A DNA stretch of 64,000 nt from Streptomyces spinosisporus (lineage in GTDB: Bacteria; Actinomycetota; Actinomycetes; Streptomycetales; Streptomycetaceae). Positions 1 through 8,458 of the stretch are shown here, one piece after another. The notes beneath the pieces are model-generated. The model saw only the letters and a list, made by a program, of their open reading frames with translations, was not told the origin of the DNA and did no database searches. Each line of letters starts with the position of its first letter. Within the stretch, counting starts at the first letter, position 1. Made by a program: the position numbers and the translations under genes. The stretch is from assembly GCF_022698145.1 (NCBI RefSeq), contig NZ_JALDAX010000004.1, positions 496,001-560,000 of the forward strand, read 5' to 3'.

Positions 1-94
1 ATCCGGCCGAGGCGGGCCGCAGGCGCACTGGACACAGACTCGCGCGACACAAATGCACTCGACGGTCGAGTGCCTCGCGGGATGGACTGGGGGC

Positions 95-1534
95 ATGACG
101 ACACCTCAGGAAGAGCTGCTCCCTGCTACGCGTCGGGCGCTGCTGCATCGGATCGCCGTGGCTCAGGCCGAAGGACGTGCGCCGTCGTTGACCGCGACGG
201 TGGTCAGGGGCGGGCGGGCCGTGTGGCATGGCGCGCGGACCTCGGTGGACGGGCACGGCCCGGACGAGAACGTGCAGTACCGCATCGGCTCGATCACCAA
301 GACCTTCACCGCAGTTCTGGTCCTGAGGCTGCGCGACGAGGGCGCACTCGACCTCGGTGATCCGCTGGAGAAGCATCTGCCGGGGACCGGGGCGGGGGAG
401 GCGACCGTCGCCGATCTTCTTGCCCATTCGGGCGGACTGGCCGCAGAGTCGCCCGCCCCGTGGTGGGAGCGCACACCGGGGACGCTGCGCCCGGAACTCG
501 CCGACGTCCTGGGCGAGCAGCCCTTCCTTCACCCGGTCGGCCGGCGCTTCCACTACTCGAACCCCGGCTACACCCTGCTGGGCGCCCTGGTGGAGAAGCT
601 GCGTGGGGCCCGGTGGGAGGACGTACTTCGGCGTGAAGTGCTCGAACCCTTGGGCCTCGACCGTACGAGCACTCAGCCGCAGGCTCCCCATGCGGGGGGT
701 TGGGCCGTGCATCCCTGGGCCGACGTCCTGCTGCCCGAGCCCGCCGAGGACCTGGGCCGGATGGCTCCCGCCGGTCAGCTCTGGTCCACCACCGGCGATC
801 TGGCGCGCTTCGCCGTCTTCCTGACGCAGGGCGACGACAGGGTGCTGAGCGCCGAGACGGTGCGGGAGATGCGGGAGCCCGCGGCGCCGTCCGAAGCCGC
901 GGATGTGATGGACGGAGCGGCGTACGGGCTGGGACTGCAGATCCAGCGCCGGGACGGTCGGCTGCTCGTGGGGCACTCCGGCTCACTGCCGGGCTTTCTG
1001 GCGAACCTCACCATCAGTGTCGAGGACGATGTCGCGGCGGTGGTGCTGGCCAACTGCACCTCCGGCCCTCTGCTGTCGAGCGTCGGGGCCGACCTTGTGC
1101 GGATCGTCGCCGAGGCCGAGCCACGGATTCCCGATCCATGGCGGCCACTGCCTGAAGTAGCGTCGTCCGTACTGGAGTTGGCAGGTCCGTGGTACTGGGG
1201 GACCCATGCGTTCGCCCTGCGCCTCTCGGCCGGTGACGGGCTCTCGCTGGGGCCACTGTCGGGCAGTGGCCGCCGTTCACGCTTCAGGGCGAACGGCGAC
1301 GGCACCTGGACGGGCCTGGAGGGCTACTACGCCGGAGAGCTTCTGAAGCCCGTACGACGCCCGGACGGGACCGTGAGCCATCTGGACCTCGGATCGTTCG
1401 TGTTCACGCGCCAGCCCTACGAGGAAGGGGCTCCTGTGCCGGGTGGGGTGGATCCGGAGGGATGGCGGGGGATCGCCCAGTCGCCGACGACCGGCACGCC
1501 CCCTGTTTCACGTGAAACATGGCGCACCACGTGA
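95..1534 (+). CDS. Serine hydrolase of the beta-lactamase / penicillin-binding (class C, AmpC-like) family
   Basis: 479 residues from the ATG at 95, which follows a G-rich stretch (GACTGGGGGC); an upstream ATG at 53 has no ribosome site. The class C triad is visible: SITK (nucleophile Ser about residue 66, Lys 69), the Y-x-N motif as YSN near residue 153, and HSG near residue 293 replacing KTG. About 120 residues follow HSG, as in DUF3471-type esterase/peptidase relatives rather than true resistance enzymes. No clear signal peptide, so probably cytoplasmic. Substrate unknown; D-aminopeptidase, esterase or transacylase activity are all possible. A perfect parS lies inside its last codons and an 18-bp repeat begins at its stop. 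Confidence 0.85.
   Translation: MTTPQEELLPATRRALLHRIAVAQAEGRAPSLTATVVRGGRAVWHGARTSVDGHGPDENVQYRIGSITKTFTAVLVLRLRDEGALDLGDPLEKHLPGTGAGEATVADLLAHSGGLAAESPAPWWERTPGTLRPELADVLGEQPFLHPVGRRFHYSNPGYTLLGALVEKLRGARWEDVLRREVLEPLGLDRTSTQPQAPHAGGWAVHPWADVLLPEPAEDLGRMAPAGQLWSTTGDLARFAVFLTQGDDRVLSAETVREMREPAAPSEAADVMDGAAYGLGLQIQRRDGRLLVGHSGSLPGFLANLTISVEDDVAAVVLANCTSGPLLSSVGADLVRIVAEAEPRIPDPWRPLPEVASSVLELAGPWYWGTHAFALRLSAGDGLSLGPLSGSGRRSRFRANGDGTWTGLEGYYAGELLKPVRRPDGTVSHLDLGSFVFTRQPYEEGAPVPGGVDPEGWRGIAQSPTTGTPPVSRETWRTT
1505..1518. other. parS site (perfect ParB-binding palindrome)
   Basis: GTTTCACGTGAAAC, an exact match to the Streptomyces parS consensus. It lies within the last codons of the serine hydrolase gene, where it is translated in frame. 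ParB binds such sites around oriC to organise origin segregation. Confidence 0.92.
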
Positions 1535-1576
1535 CCATGACGCACCACGTGACCATGACGCACCACGTGCACATGA
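1523..1576. repeat. Three 18-bp direct repeats carrying CACGTG cores
   Basis: The unit CGCACCACGTGACCATGA occurs twice (1523-1540, 1541-1558), with a third variant copy at 1559-1576. CACGTG cores fall at 1528, 1546 and 1564, followed by CACGTC at 1582, continuing the spacing from the parS core at 1509. The stretch lies mostly between convergent genes. Confidence 0.9.
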
Positions 1577-1593
1577 GGCATCACGTCACGGCC

Positions 1594-2046
1594 TCACAAC
1601 TGAAGCTTGAAGCCCACGTGTGAGGCCGTGAAGCCGAGCCGCTCATAGAAGCGATGCGCGTCGGTACGGCTGGCGTCCGAGGTCAGCTGGACCAACTGGC
1701 AGCCCTGACGCCTGGATTCGTCGATCGCCCACTCGATGAACCGTGTGCCCAGGCCGCTGCCGCGCTCATCGGCATGGACGCGGACACCCTCGATGATCGA
1801 CCTGGTGGCGCCGCGGCGTGACAGTCCGGGAATGACGGTGAGCTGAAGCGTGCCGACCACACGACCCTCTCGGACCGCGACGACCACATGCTGGCTCGGG
1901 TCGGAGGCGAGGCGCTCCCACGCGGTCAGATAGGGCGTGAGATCGTCCGGCGACTCCCGCTGAGCACCCAGCGGGTCGTCGGCGAGCATCGCGACAATGG
2001 CGGGCAGGTCGTCCGCCGTAGCGGGCCGTATTTCAAGATCTCCCAT
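1594..2046 (-). CDS. GNAT family N-acetyltransferase
   Basis: 150 residues, the usual size of a single-domain GNAT enzyme. The N-terminus has the typical IRPATADDLPAI opening. The acetyl-CoA loop (R/Q-x-x-G-x-G/A) appears as ERGSGLG near residue 95, and the C-terminal SRTDAHRFYERLGF is the usual motif B end. It should transfer an acetyl group from acetyl-CoA to a small molecule or protein amine; the acceptor cannot be deduced. Convergent with the serine hydrolase and followed upstream by a second GNAT gene on the same strand. Confidence 0.85.
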   Translation of the reverse strand: MGDLEIRPATADDLPAIVAMLADDPLGAQRESPDDLTPYLTAWERLASDPSQHVVVAVREGRVVGTLQLTVIPGLSRRGATRSIIEGVRVHADERGSGLGTRFIEWAIDESRRQGCQLVQLTSDASRTDAHRFYERLGFTASHVGFKLQL

Positions 2047-2067
2047 GCTCGCACTCTATGCACAGCA

Positions 2068-2127
2068 GCCCTTGAGGACAGGACTCGGCCCTTGAGGCAG
2101 GACTCGGCCCTTGAGGGGCAGGACTCA
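2068..2127. repeat. Three imperfect ~20-bp direct repeats
   Basis: Copies of GCCCTTGAGGNCAGGACTCG lie at 2068-2087, 2088-2106 and 2107-2127, filling the gap between the two acetyltransferase genes and reaching the stop of the upstream one. They look like slippage-generated spacer; no function is apparent. Confidence 0.85.
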
Positions 2128-2991
2128 GCCCGCGGCCACCGTCAGCGGGGCGAAGCGCCTCGTCCAGTCACCGGGCAGGTCCGGGATGCCATAGGTCATC
2201 ACGGCGTTGAACGCGACGGACGCCAGCCCGCGATCCTTCGCCCAGGCCAGCAGCTCTTCGTGCCGTACGTCGATGTCGGTGCGCAGGGGGCGATCGGTGT
2301 GAGCGGCGAGGGAGGTGACGAGAGCTTTCGCCGTCTCCGTGTCCCGGGCGATCAGGGGGCCCACAACATGGTTGTCCATGTTGGGCCAGGCAGCGGCATA
2401 GCCGATGAGCCGTCCGTTCTCCTCGGCGACGCGCAGGCGGTCGGCAAAGGCCGGCAGCCGAGTGATGACGTGTGTGCGGTCGGCGCCGAACACCTCTTCG
2501 TCGAGCTGGAGGATCGACGGCAGGTCCTCGGCGGTGGCCGCACGCGTGACGACCTCGGACTCCTGCCCGTCTGGCGTGAAGTGTCCTCTCAGCATCTCGG
2601 CGCGACCGGTGACCTTGAAGCCGATCTGCTCATAGAGCGGGCGACCGTTGGGGGTCGCGTGCAGGGTCAGCGGGGTGGTCCCCATCGCCGCGATGACGTG
2701 CTGCATCAGACGACGTCCGACGCCTTGGCGGGCGTGGCGTTCGGCGACCAGCACCATGCCGATGGCCGCGAGAGAGGGATGGTCCTGTGGCCCGTACTCA
2801 GTGACGACACAGGCGCTGACGAGGCCCCCGTCGGGGTCGTCGATGCCGTATCCCTGCCCGGCCGTGAGGAGGAGTCCCCATTTGTGCTCCTCACGTGGCC
2901 ACCCCCGATCCTCGGACAAGTCGGCGCAGGCGGTGAGATCGCGAAGCGTCAGACGGCGGATGGGAAAAAGAGGGAGGGAATCAGTCGGCAC
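2125..2991 (-). CDS. GNAT acetyltransferase, two-domain type
   Basis: 288 residues from a GTG at 2991 with no convincing ribosome site, so the start is approximate. The N-terminal GNAT domain carries the acetyl-CoA loop RHARQGVGRRL near residue 85 and the NGRPLYEQIGF end motif near 120. The C-terminal half (from about residue 150) resembles the Acetyltransf_18 domain seen in YitH-like proteins. Acceptor unknown. Its stop overlaps the 20-bp direct repeats that separate it from the next leftward GNAT gene, so the two may be co-transcribed. Confidence 0.8.
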   Translation of the reverse strand: MPTDSLPLFPIRRLTLRDLTACADLSEDRGWPREEHKWGLLLTAGQGYGIDDPDGGLVSACVVTEYGPQDHPSLAAIGMVLVAERHARQGVGRRLMQHVIAAMGTTPLTLHATPNGRPLYEQIGFKVTGRAEMLRGHFTPDGQESEVVTRAATAEDLPSILQLDEEVFGADRTHVITRLPAFADRLRVAEENGRLIGYAAAWPNMDNHVVGPLIARDTETAKALVTSLAAHTDRPLRTDIDVRHEELLAWAKDRGLASVAFNAVMTYGIPDLPGDWTRRFAPLTVAAG

Positions 2992-3101
2992 GCGGGTCAG
3001 GCTGTCCGACGGTGGCGCTTGCCGTCCACCTGTTTACGTCGAGAAGCAGGAGCTTTTGGCCATGTCGTGGCCACGTGCACAGGTCCCGGACAGCAGTCGG
3101 T

Positions 3102-3115
3102 GTTTCACGTGAAAC
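3102..3115. other. parS site (perfect)
   Basis: GTTTCACGTGAAAC in the divergent intergenic region, ending 21 bp before the ATG of the HAD phosphatase gene. A ParB complex here would sit over the likely promoter region of that gene. Confidence 0.92.
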
Positions 3116-3136
3116 GTTGGATTAGCCTCAGACTCC

Positions 3137-3769
3137 ATGGCGAGACTTCATCTCTTCGACCTCGACGGCACGTTGCTCAAAGGTACGACGGCGCCCGTGG
3201 AGATCTCACGGCAGTTGGGGCTGGAAGCCGAGACCGTGGCGCTCGACCGGGCGATCTCGGAGGGGCTCATAGGGCCTCCGGAGTATGCGGCTCAGGTGTA
3301 CACGCTCTGGGCGGATCTCACCGAGGCACATGTGGCGGCGGCTTTTGAGGGCGCCCCGTGGCTGGAACGCATCCGTGAAGTATGGGCGGAAATTCGGCGA
3401 GTGGGCGATTACTGCGCCGTGGTGTCGCTCTCACCCTCCTTCTTTGTCGAGCGGCTCATCGGCTGGGGAGCGCACGCGACTTATGGATCCCGGTTTCCGG
3501 CGGTGCCGTTCACCGAGCCCGTGGATCCGACCGGAGTTCTCAATGCCGCGGCCAAGGTGGAGATCGCCGCCCGGTTGTGCCGGGAGTTCGGAGTGGCGAG
3601 CGCGGACTGCATTGCCTATGGCGACTCGTTGTCGGACAGGGACCTGTTCGGTTCGGTTCCGGTCTCCGTCGCGGTCAATGCGGACCGTCATGTGGCGGAT
3701 ATCGCCACACATTCGTACGTGGGTGGGGATCTGTGGGAGGCCTATGAATTGGTGCGTTCCATGGGTTGA
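3137..3769 (+). CDS. HAD-superfamily hydrolase, SerB-like (HAD-IB)
   Basis: 210 residues. HAD motif I DLDGT is at residues 8-12 (nucleophile Asp8, acid/base Asp10), motif II is VSLSP near residue 97, and motif IV is GDSLSDRDLF near residue 165. The alpha-helical cap after motif I and the length fit the phosphoserine phosphatase-like HAD-IB group, so it should remove phosphate from a small metabolite. There is no tag to separate phosphoserine phosphatase from related activities. parS sits just upstream of the start, in the region shared with the divergent GNAT gene. Confidence 0.82.
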   Translation: MARLHLFDLDGTLLKGTTAPVEISRQLGLEAETVALDRAISEGLIGPPEYAAQVYTLWADLTEAHVAAAFEGAPWLERIREVWAEIRRVGDYCAVVSLSPSFFVERLIGWGAHATYGSRFPAVPFTEPVDPTGVLNAAAKVEIAARLCREFGVASADCIAYGDSLSDRDLFGSVPVSVAVNADRHVADIATHSYVGGDLWEAYELVRSMG

Positions 3770-3888
3770 ACGCGGCCGGGATTCTAACGGGTCGCAGAGA
3801 TCGAAGGCTCGCCTTCACGGTTGTGCGCGGGCATTCATGTGTGCGGTGGGACGCTTCGGAGAGAGGCAGTTGACATGAATGGCACACC

Positions 3889-5052
3889 ATGGACGCTCCG
3901 ACCGAGCAGCCCCACGCCGCGGTAAGAGCCCGAAGCCCGTCACGGGACTCCTTGCTCATCCGCCGGACGATGGCAGAGGTGACACCCGTCGCCGAACAGG
4001 TCACCTCGTACTTCTACGCGATGCTCTTCGTCCGCCGCCCCGACCTTCGCTCACTGTTCCCGGCCGCGATGGACATGCAGCGCGACCGGTTGTTCAGGGC
4101 TCTGCTCCGAGCTGCCGAGCACATCGACGACACCGAGGCGCTCCTCGCCCATCTGCAGAGTCTCGGCCGAGGTCACCGCAAGTACGGCACCAGAGCCGAG
4201 GACTACCCGACGGTCGGCGAGTGCCTCATCGGCGCACTGAACCGCTACGCCTCCCGCAGTTGGAACGCGGAGACGGAGGAGGCCTGGGTCCGGGCGTACA
4301 CGAAGATCTCGCAGATCATGATCGATGCCGCGGCGGCGGACGAGCTGTGTGCCCCGGCATGGTGGTGCGCCGAGATCGTCGCGCACGATCGCAGGACTTC
4401 GGACGTGGCTGTGATCACGGTCCGCCCCGACCGGCCCTACCCCTTCCTCGCCGGTCAGTACACAAGCCTGGAGACGCCGTGGTGGCCGCGGATCTGGCGG
4501 CACTACTCCTTCGCCTCGACACCCCGCTCCGACGGCCTGCTGACGTTCCATGTGAAAGCTGTGCCCGCGGGCTGGGTCTCGACCGCCCTGGTGCATCGCG
4601 CCCGCCTCGGCGACACCATCCGTCTCGGTCCGCCGGCCGGTTCGATGACCGTCGACCACACCACCGACTGCGGACTGCTGTGCCTGGGCGGCGGCACCGG
4701 CATAGCGCCCATCGAGGCACTGATCGAGGACGTGGCTGAACACGGTGAGCGGCGGCCGGTCGAGGTGTTCTACGGCGCCCGTACCGACCATGACCTGTAT
4801 GACATCGACACCCTGCTCAGGCTCCAGCAGTCCCACGCGTGGCTCTCGGTCCGCGCGGTCGTCGACCAGCAGGCGCGGCTTCGTCTTCCGGACGTCATCC
4901 GCGAACACGGGCCGTGGAACGGGTTCGACGCCTATCTCTCGGGCCCGCCCGGCATGATCCGCAGCGGGGTGGACGCCCTCAAAAACATCGGCACCCCGTC
5001 GGAGCGCATACGGCACGACTCAGTGGAAGGGCCGGCCGTCGCACGGGGCTGA
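3889..5052 (+). CDS. Flavohaemoglobin-like protein (globin plus FAD/NAD reductase)
   Basis: 387 residues. Residues 20-150 form a bacterial globin: the proximal-haem segment GRGHRKYGTRAEDYPTVGE aligns with the KH-x-S-x-x-I-x-P-x-x-Y-x-x-VG-x-x-L stretch of Hmp, with the haem-ligand His in GHRKYG. Residues 155-250 form a ferredoxin-reductase FAD domain with the flavin motif RHYSFAS. The remainder is an NAD-binding domain with LGGGTGIAPIEAL and a C-terminal LSGPPGMI. Known members use NAD(P)H to oxidise nitric oxide to nitrate. No NsrR-like operator was recognised. The likely N-terminal extension is short and basic. Confidence 0.85.
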   Translation: MDAPTEQPHAAVRARSPSRDSLLIRRTMAEVTPVAEQVTSYFYAMLFVRRPDLRSLFPAAMDMQRDRLFRALLRAAEHIDDTEALLAHLQSLGRGHRKYGTRAEDYPTVGECLIGALNRYASRSWNAETEEAWVRAYTKISQIMIDAAAADELCAPAWWCAEIVAHDRRTSDVAVITVRPDRPYPFLAGQYTSLETPWWPRIWRHYSFASTPRSDGLLTFHVKAVPAGWVSTALVHRARLGDTIRLGPPAGSMTVDHTTDCGLLCLGGGTGIAPIEALIEDVAEHGERRPVEVFYGARTDHDLYDIDTLLRLQQSHAWLSVRAVVDQQARLRLPDVIREHGPWNGFDAYLSGPPGMIRSGVDALKNIGTPSERIRHDSVEGPAVARG

Positions 5053-5092
5053 CGGCTGGCGGGCGTCAGGTGGCGGGCGCGGGTCCTGTGCG

Positions 5093-5575
5093 TCAGCCCA
5101 GGTCCGGTGCGTGCATGGCGCGTACGCCCTCGATGTTGCCGTCCAGGTAGTGCCGCAGCGACAGCGGCACCAGATGCACGGAGGCGATCCCGACACGGGT
5201 GAACGGCACCCGTACGATCTCGTACTCGCCGGCGGGCTCGTCCACTTCGGGGCCGTGCCGCAACGACGGGTCCATGGACTCCAGGTGGCAGACGAAGAAG
5301 TGCTGCACCTTCACCCCGGTCGCACCGCCGTCGTCGCCGATGTGCTCCACGGTGTCCACGAAGCAGGGCACCACGTCGGTGATCTTGGCGCCGAGCTCCT
5401 CGTACACCTCGCGGTGCAGGGCGTCGACGACGGTCGAGTCGCTGGGCTCGACGCCGCCACCGGGGGTGACCCAGTAGGGATCGACGCCGGGCTTGGTGCG
5501 CTTGATCAGGATCAGGTCGTCGCCGTCCAGCAGGACGGCACGGGCGGTGCGCTTGACCACGGGTCGGACGGTCAT
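5093..5575 (-). CDS. Nudix hydrolase
   Basis: 160 residues from the ATG at 5575; the open frame extends further upstream but without supporting sequence. The Nudix box is GGGVEPSDS followed by TVVDALHREVYEELGA (REVYEEL core near residue 65). The glutamate normally found six residues after the box's first glycine appears to be Ser, a departure from GX5EX7REUXEEXGU. The protein should cleave a nucleoside diphosphate linked to another moiety; substrate unknown. It converges with the flavohaemoglobin gene, and a one-mismatch parS lies 22-35 bp upstream of the start. Confidence 0.88.
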   Translation of the reverse strand: MTVRPVVKRTARAVLLDGDDLILIKRTKPGVDPYWVTPGGGVEPSDSTVVDALHREVYEELGAKITDVVPCFVDTVEHIGDDGGATGVKVQHFFVCHLESMDPSLRHGPEVDEPAGEYEIVRVPFTRVGIASVHLVPLSLRHYLDGNIEGVRAMHAPDLG

Positions 5576-5596
5576 GGGGGAAATGTGGCCCGGTTG

Positions 5597-5610
5597 GTTC
5601 CACGTGAAAC
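5597..5610. other. parS site (one mismatch)
   Basis: GTTCCACGTGAAAC differs from the parS consensus only at the fourth base. It lies upstream of the Nudix hydrolase start, between that gene and the LysR gene. Confidence 0.85.
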
Positions 5611-5663
5611 ATAGCCGGATGTCATCGGCCGCAATCACGCCGTGACCACCGGGAAAGGGCAGG

Positions 5664-6569
5664 TCAGCACCAGTCCGCCGCGGATCGCAGCAGCCATTCG
5701 TGAGCCCGTGCGATGTGGGGCATCGCGAGGGTGCCGGTGCGCACCGCCAGGAAGTACGTCCGCAGCGGAGGAACCGCCGGCTCGTGCAGGGCGACGATGT
5801 CCCCGCGTTCCAGAGCCGCCCCACACAGATAGCGGGGCAGTACCGCGAGCCCCGCACCCGCGACGGCGCAGGCGAGGACCGCACGCAGGTCCGGCACGAT
5901 GACGGTGCCCGGGGCGGCAGGACGGGAGTCGAAGACGGAGGCCCAGTAGCGGGAGACGAAGGGCAGCGACTCATGCACCTCGATGACGGGGACGTCTTCC
6001 AGAGCGGGTGCTCCTTTGCGATCCGGATTTTCCAAGCCGATCTGTTCGGCCCGGAGCGGAGCGGCGACCAGGACGTGTTCCTCGTCGCAGAGCGGAGTCG
6101 CCGTCAGCAGGGCGCCGCGCGGATGAGCCGTACTGATGGCCAGATCGTGATGCCCGGCGGCCAGCCCTTCCAGGGTTTCCTCGGCATTTCCGAAGGAGGC
6201 GCGCAGGGCGAAGCCCTGGCCGTCCTCGCCGGTCAGCTTCGTGAGGGCGGGCAGCGCCCGCTCGGCGGTGAACTCGGGGGGACCGGCCAGATGCAGCGTG
6301 CGTAAGGAGGACTCGTCGTCGATGCCGGTCTCGGCGATCTCCACCAGGGCGTCCAGATGCGGAGCGGCCTTGTGCGCGAGCTCGTCACCGATGGTCGTCG
6401 GCGTGACCCCGCGAGCCTGCCGAAGAAAAAGAGGGCGCCCCAACTGCCGTTCCAGCGTGCGGATCTGTGAGGTCACGGCCGGCTGCGACAGACCGAGCAG
6501 GGCGGCGGCGCGGGTGAAGGAGCCGGCCCGGTGCACGGTCACGAAAGTGCGCAGCAAGGCCAGATCCAT
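5664..6569 (-). CDS. LysR-family transcriptional regulator
   Basis: 301 residues from the ATG at 6569, which has a good GGAGGG ribosome site; the frame runs about 18 codons further upstream but that stretch is G/A-rich and unlikely to be coding. The N-terminal winged helix-turn-helix is clear (LRTFVTVHRAGSFTRAAALL, then LSQPAVTSQIRTLE, residues 5-45), followed by a periplasmic-binding-like effector domain. The effector and target genes are unknown. Its upstream region (6570-6690) is AT-richer than its surroundings and probably holds its promoter. Confidence 0.88.
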   Translation of the reverse strand: MDLALLRTFVTVHRAGSFTRAAALLGLSQPAVTSQIRTLERQLGRPLFLRQARGVTPTTIGDELAHKAAPHLDALVEIAETGIDDESSLRTLHLAGPPEFTAERALPALTKLTGEDGQGFALRASFGNAEETLEGLAAGHHDLAISTAHPRGALLTATPLCDEEHVLVAAPLRAEQIGLENPDRKGAPALEDVPVIEVHESLPFVSRYWASVFDSRPAAPGTVIVPDLRAVLACAVAGAGLAVLPRYLCGAALERGDIVALHEPAVPPLRTYFLAVRTGTLAMPHIARAHEWLLRSAADWC

Positions 6570-6720
6570 GGTTCGCCCTCCCCAGTTCCCTGCCCCTCTC
6601 CCGGCCCCCAAGGCAGGGCCCAACTATAAATAAGTCGATAGGTCTCTGTCGCTACTGTGATTGGACACTGACACAGAGTCAACTAGCCTTGTTCGCGCGG
6701 TTCTTCGCGCGCAGAACCGA

Positions 6721-6759
6721 GGACGGTCCGAGCCACGAGGGGGGAGGCTCGGACCGTCC
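6721..6759 (-). terminator. Hairpin terminator of the PLP enzyme - ptpA operon
   Basis: A perfect 14-bp stem, GGACGGTCCGAGCC (6721-6734) pairing with GGCTCGGACCGTCC (6746-6759), 11-base loop, about 50 bp beyond the stop at 6812. There is no T-run, as is usual in Streptomyces. Confidence 0.8.
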
Positions 6760-6811
6760 GTTGTGCGTAGCGAGGGCCGGATCGGGCGCCGTAAAGCAGG
6801 TTCCGACGCTG

Positions 6812-7963
6812 TCATCGCGCCGACTCCTCCAGCGCGCGCAGCACATCCGCCACCAGGTCCTCGGAGTCCTCGGCGCCGACCGAGAAGCGAATGAACCCCT
6901 CCGGCACCGCGTCCCCGCCCCAGCGTCCGCGCCGCTCGGCCGTGGACCGCACCCCGCCGAAGCTGGTCGCGTCGTCCACGAGCCGCAGCGCGTCGAGAAA
7001 ACGCTCGGCACGCGCGCGCGTGGGCAGCGTGAAGGACACCACGCACCCGTAGCGGCGCATCTGCTGCGAGGCGATCTTGTGCGAGGGGTCGTCGGGGAGC
7101 CCCGGGTAGCGCAGCCCGGTCACCTCCGGCCGGGCCCGCAGTGCCTCGGCGAGCGTGAGAGCCGTCGCGCACTGCCGGTCGACGCGCAGCTGGAGCGTGG
7201 CGATCGAACGGTGCGCGAGCCAGGCCTCCATGGGCCCGGGGATCGCACCGACGATCTTGCGCCAGCGTCGTACGGCGGCCATGGCCTCGGCGTCGCGGCC
7301 GACGACGTAGCCGAGCAGTACGTCCCCGTGTCCGGTGAGCTGCTTGGTGCCGCTGGCCACGGCGAAGTCGGCACCGAGATCCAGCGGACGCTGCCCCAGT
7401 GGTGTGGCCAGCGTGTTGTCGACGGCGACAAGCGCGCCACGCGCGTGTGCCGCCTCAGCGAGGCGCCGGACGTCGCACACGTCGAGCCCCGGGTTCGAGG
7501 GCGTCTCCAGCCACAGCAGCCCGGCGCCGTCGAGGACGTCGAGCTGCGCGTCCTGGCCGGTCGGCGCGGTCCGCACCTCAATGCCGTACGCCTCCAGCTG
7601 CGCGCGCACCAGGGGCAGCGCCTGATAGCCGTCGCTGGGCAGCACGACCGCGTCCCCGGCGCGCAGCTGGGAGAACAGCACGGACGAGACGGCGGCCATG
7701 CCGGAGGCGAAGACGAGTGTCTCGACGTCCGCCTGCCCGGGCGCCTCCAGCTCTCCGATCGCCCGCTCCAGCAGCGTCCAGGTGGGGTTCTCGTCGCGGC
7801 CGTAGGTGTAGGGGCCGCCCACCTCGCCCGGCAGATGGAAGTGGGCGGCGAACACCGGTCCGGGCAGGGTCGGCTCGTTCTTGACCGGCTCGGGCAGGCC
7901 TGCCCGCACCGCGCGCGTGCCGTCCCCGTCGCCCGAAGGCCCGCCCTCAGCGGAATCACTCAT
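6812..7963 (-). CDS. PLP-dependent Cys/Met metabolism enzyme (cystathionine gamma-lyase type)
   Basis: 383 residues, typical for the Cys_Met_Meta_PP fold-type I family. PYTYGRDENPTWTLLE near residue 55 and FASGMAAVSS near residue 90 are the phosphate-binding and substrate motifs. LETPSNPGLDV, VDNTLATP and SGTKQLTGHGD (PLP lysine, near residue 208) follow. Members cleave or replace at the gamma carbon of cystathionine or O-acyl-homoserine. Cystathionine gamma-lyase is the most likely activity, but gamma-synthase is not excluded by sequence. The start overlaps the end of ptpA by 4 bp, indicating translational coupling. Confidence 0.82.
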   Translation of the reverse strand: MSDSAEGGPSGDGDGTRAVRAGLPEPVKNEPTLPGPVFAAHFHLPGEVGGPYTYGRDENPTWTLLERAIGELEAPGQADVETLVFASGMAAVSSVLFSQLRAGDAVVLPSDGYQALPLVRAQLEAYGIEVRTAPTGQDAQLDVLDGAGLLWLETPSNPGLDVCDVRRLAEAAHARGALVAVDNTLATPLGQRPLDLGADFAVASGTKQLTGHGDVLLGYVVGRDAEAMAAVRRWRKIVGAIPGPMEAWLAHRSIATLQLRVDRQCATALTLAEALRARPEVTGLRYPGLPDDPSHKIASQQMRRYGCVVSFTLPTRARAERFLDALRLVDDATSFGGVRSTAERRGRWGGDAVPEGFIRFSVGAEDSEDLVADVLRALEESAR

Positions 7964-8451
7964 GCCGCCTGTCCCTCCACGTGCGCGCGTACCGCGGCGA
8001 GGAGGCCCTCGCTCGCCGCCTCCACCATCTCAAGGCACTCCTCGAATCCGTCCATGCCCCCGTAGTACGGGTCCGGCACATCGAGGTCGTCGCCGGCCGC
8101 GGTGTCGTAGGAACGCAGCAGCCGCACCTTGTCCGCGTCCTGCGGTGTGGGTGCGAGGCGGCGCAGGGCCCTGAGATGGCCGGAGTCCAGGGCGATGACG
8201 AGGTCGAGGCGGGAGAACCACGACGCCTCGAACCGGCGCGCCCGGTGCTCCGTCCCGTAGCCGCTCTCCCGCAGGACGGAGACGGTGCGCGGGTCGGCGC
8301 CGTCGCCCTCGTGCCAGCCGCCGGTGCCGGCGCTGTCGACCTCGACCAGGCCGTCGAGCCCGGCCTCCGCGACGCGGGCCCGGAAGACGGACTCGGCCAT
8401 CGGGGAGCGGCAGATGTTGCCGGTGCAGACGAAACAGACGCGGTAGGCCAT
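7960..8451 (-). CDS. ptpA: Low-molecular-weight protein tyrosine phosphatase PtpA
   Basis: 163 residues. The P-loop CTGNICRS (nucleophile Cys9, Arg15) lies at the N-terminus, and the general-acid segment DPYYGG near residue 127 is intact, so it should be active. LMW-PTPs dephosphorylate phosphotyrosine in cytoplasmic proteins. In S. coelicolor PtpA is linked to secondary metabolism and stress responses; identity here rests on the motifs and the gene neighbourhood. It lies 7 bp downstream of the small membrane protein gene and overlaps the PLP enzyme gene by 4 bp. Confidence 0.93.
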   Translation of the reverse strand: MAYRVCFVCTGNICRSPMAESVFRARVAEAGLDGLVEVDSAGTGGWHEGDGADPRTVSVLRESGYGTEHRARRFEASWFSRLDLVIALDSGHLRALRRLAPTPQDADKVRLLRSYDTAAGDDLDVPDPYYGGMDGFEECLEMVEAASEGLLAAVRAHVEGQAA

Positions 8452-8458
8452 CGTGTGC

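Noticed and set aside
1523..2127. Short direct repeats examined as a possible CRISPR array.
   Set aside because: Units of 18-21 bp abut directly without spacers, and there are no cas genes in the window.
4545..4558. parS-like GTTCCATGTGAAAG in the flavohaemoglobin-like gene.
   Set aside because: Three mismatches including the core CACGTG; not counted as parS.
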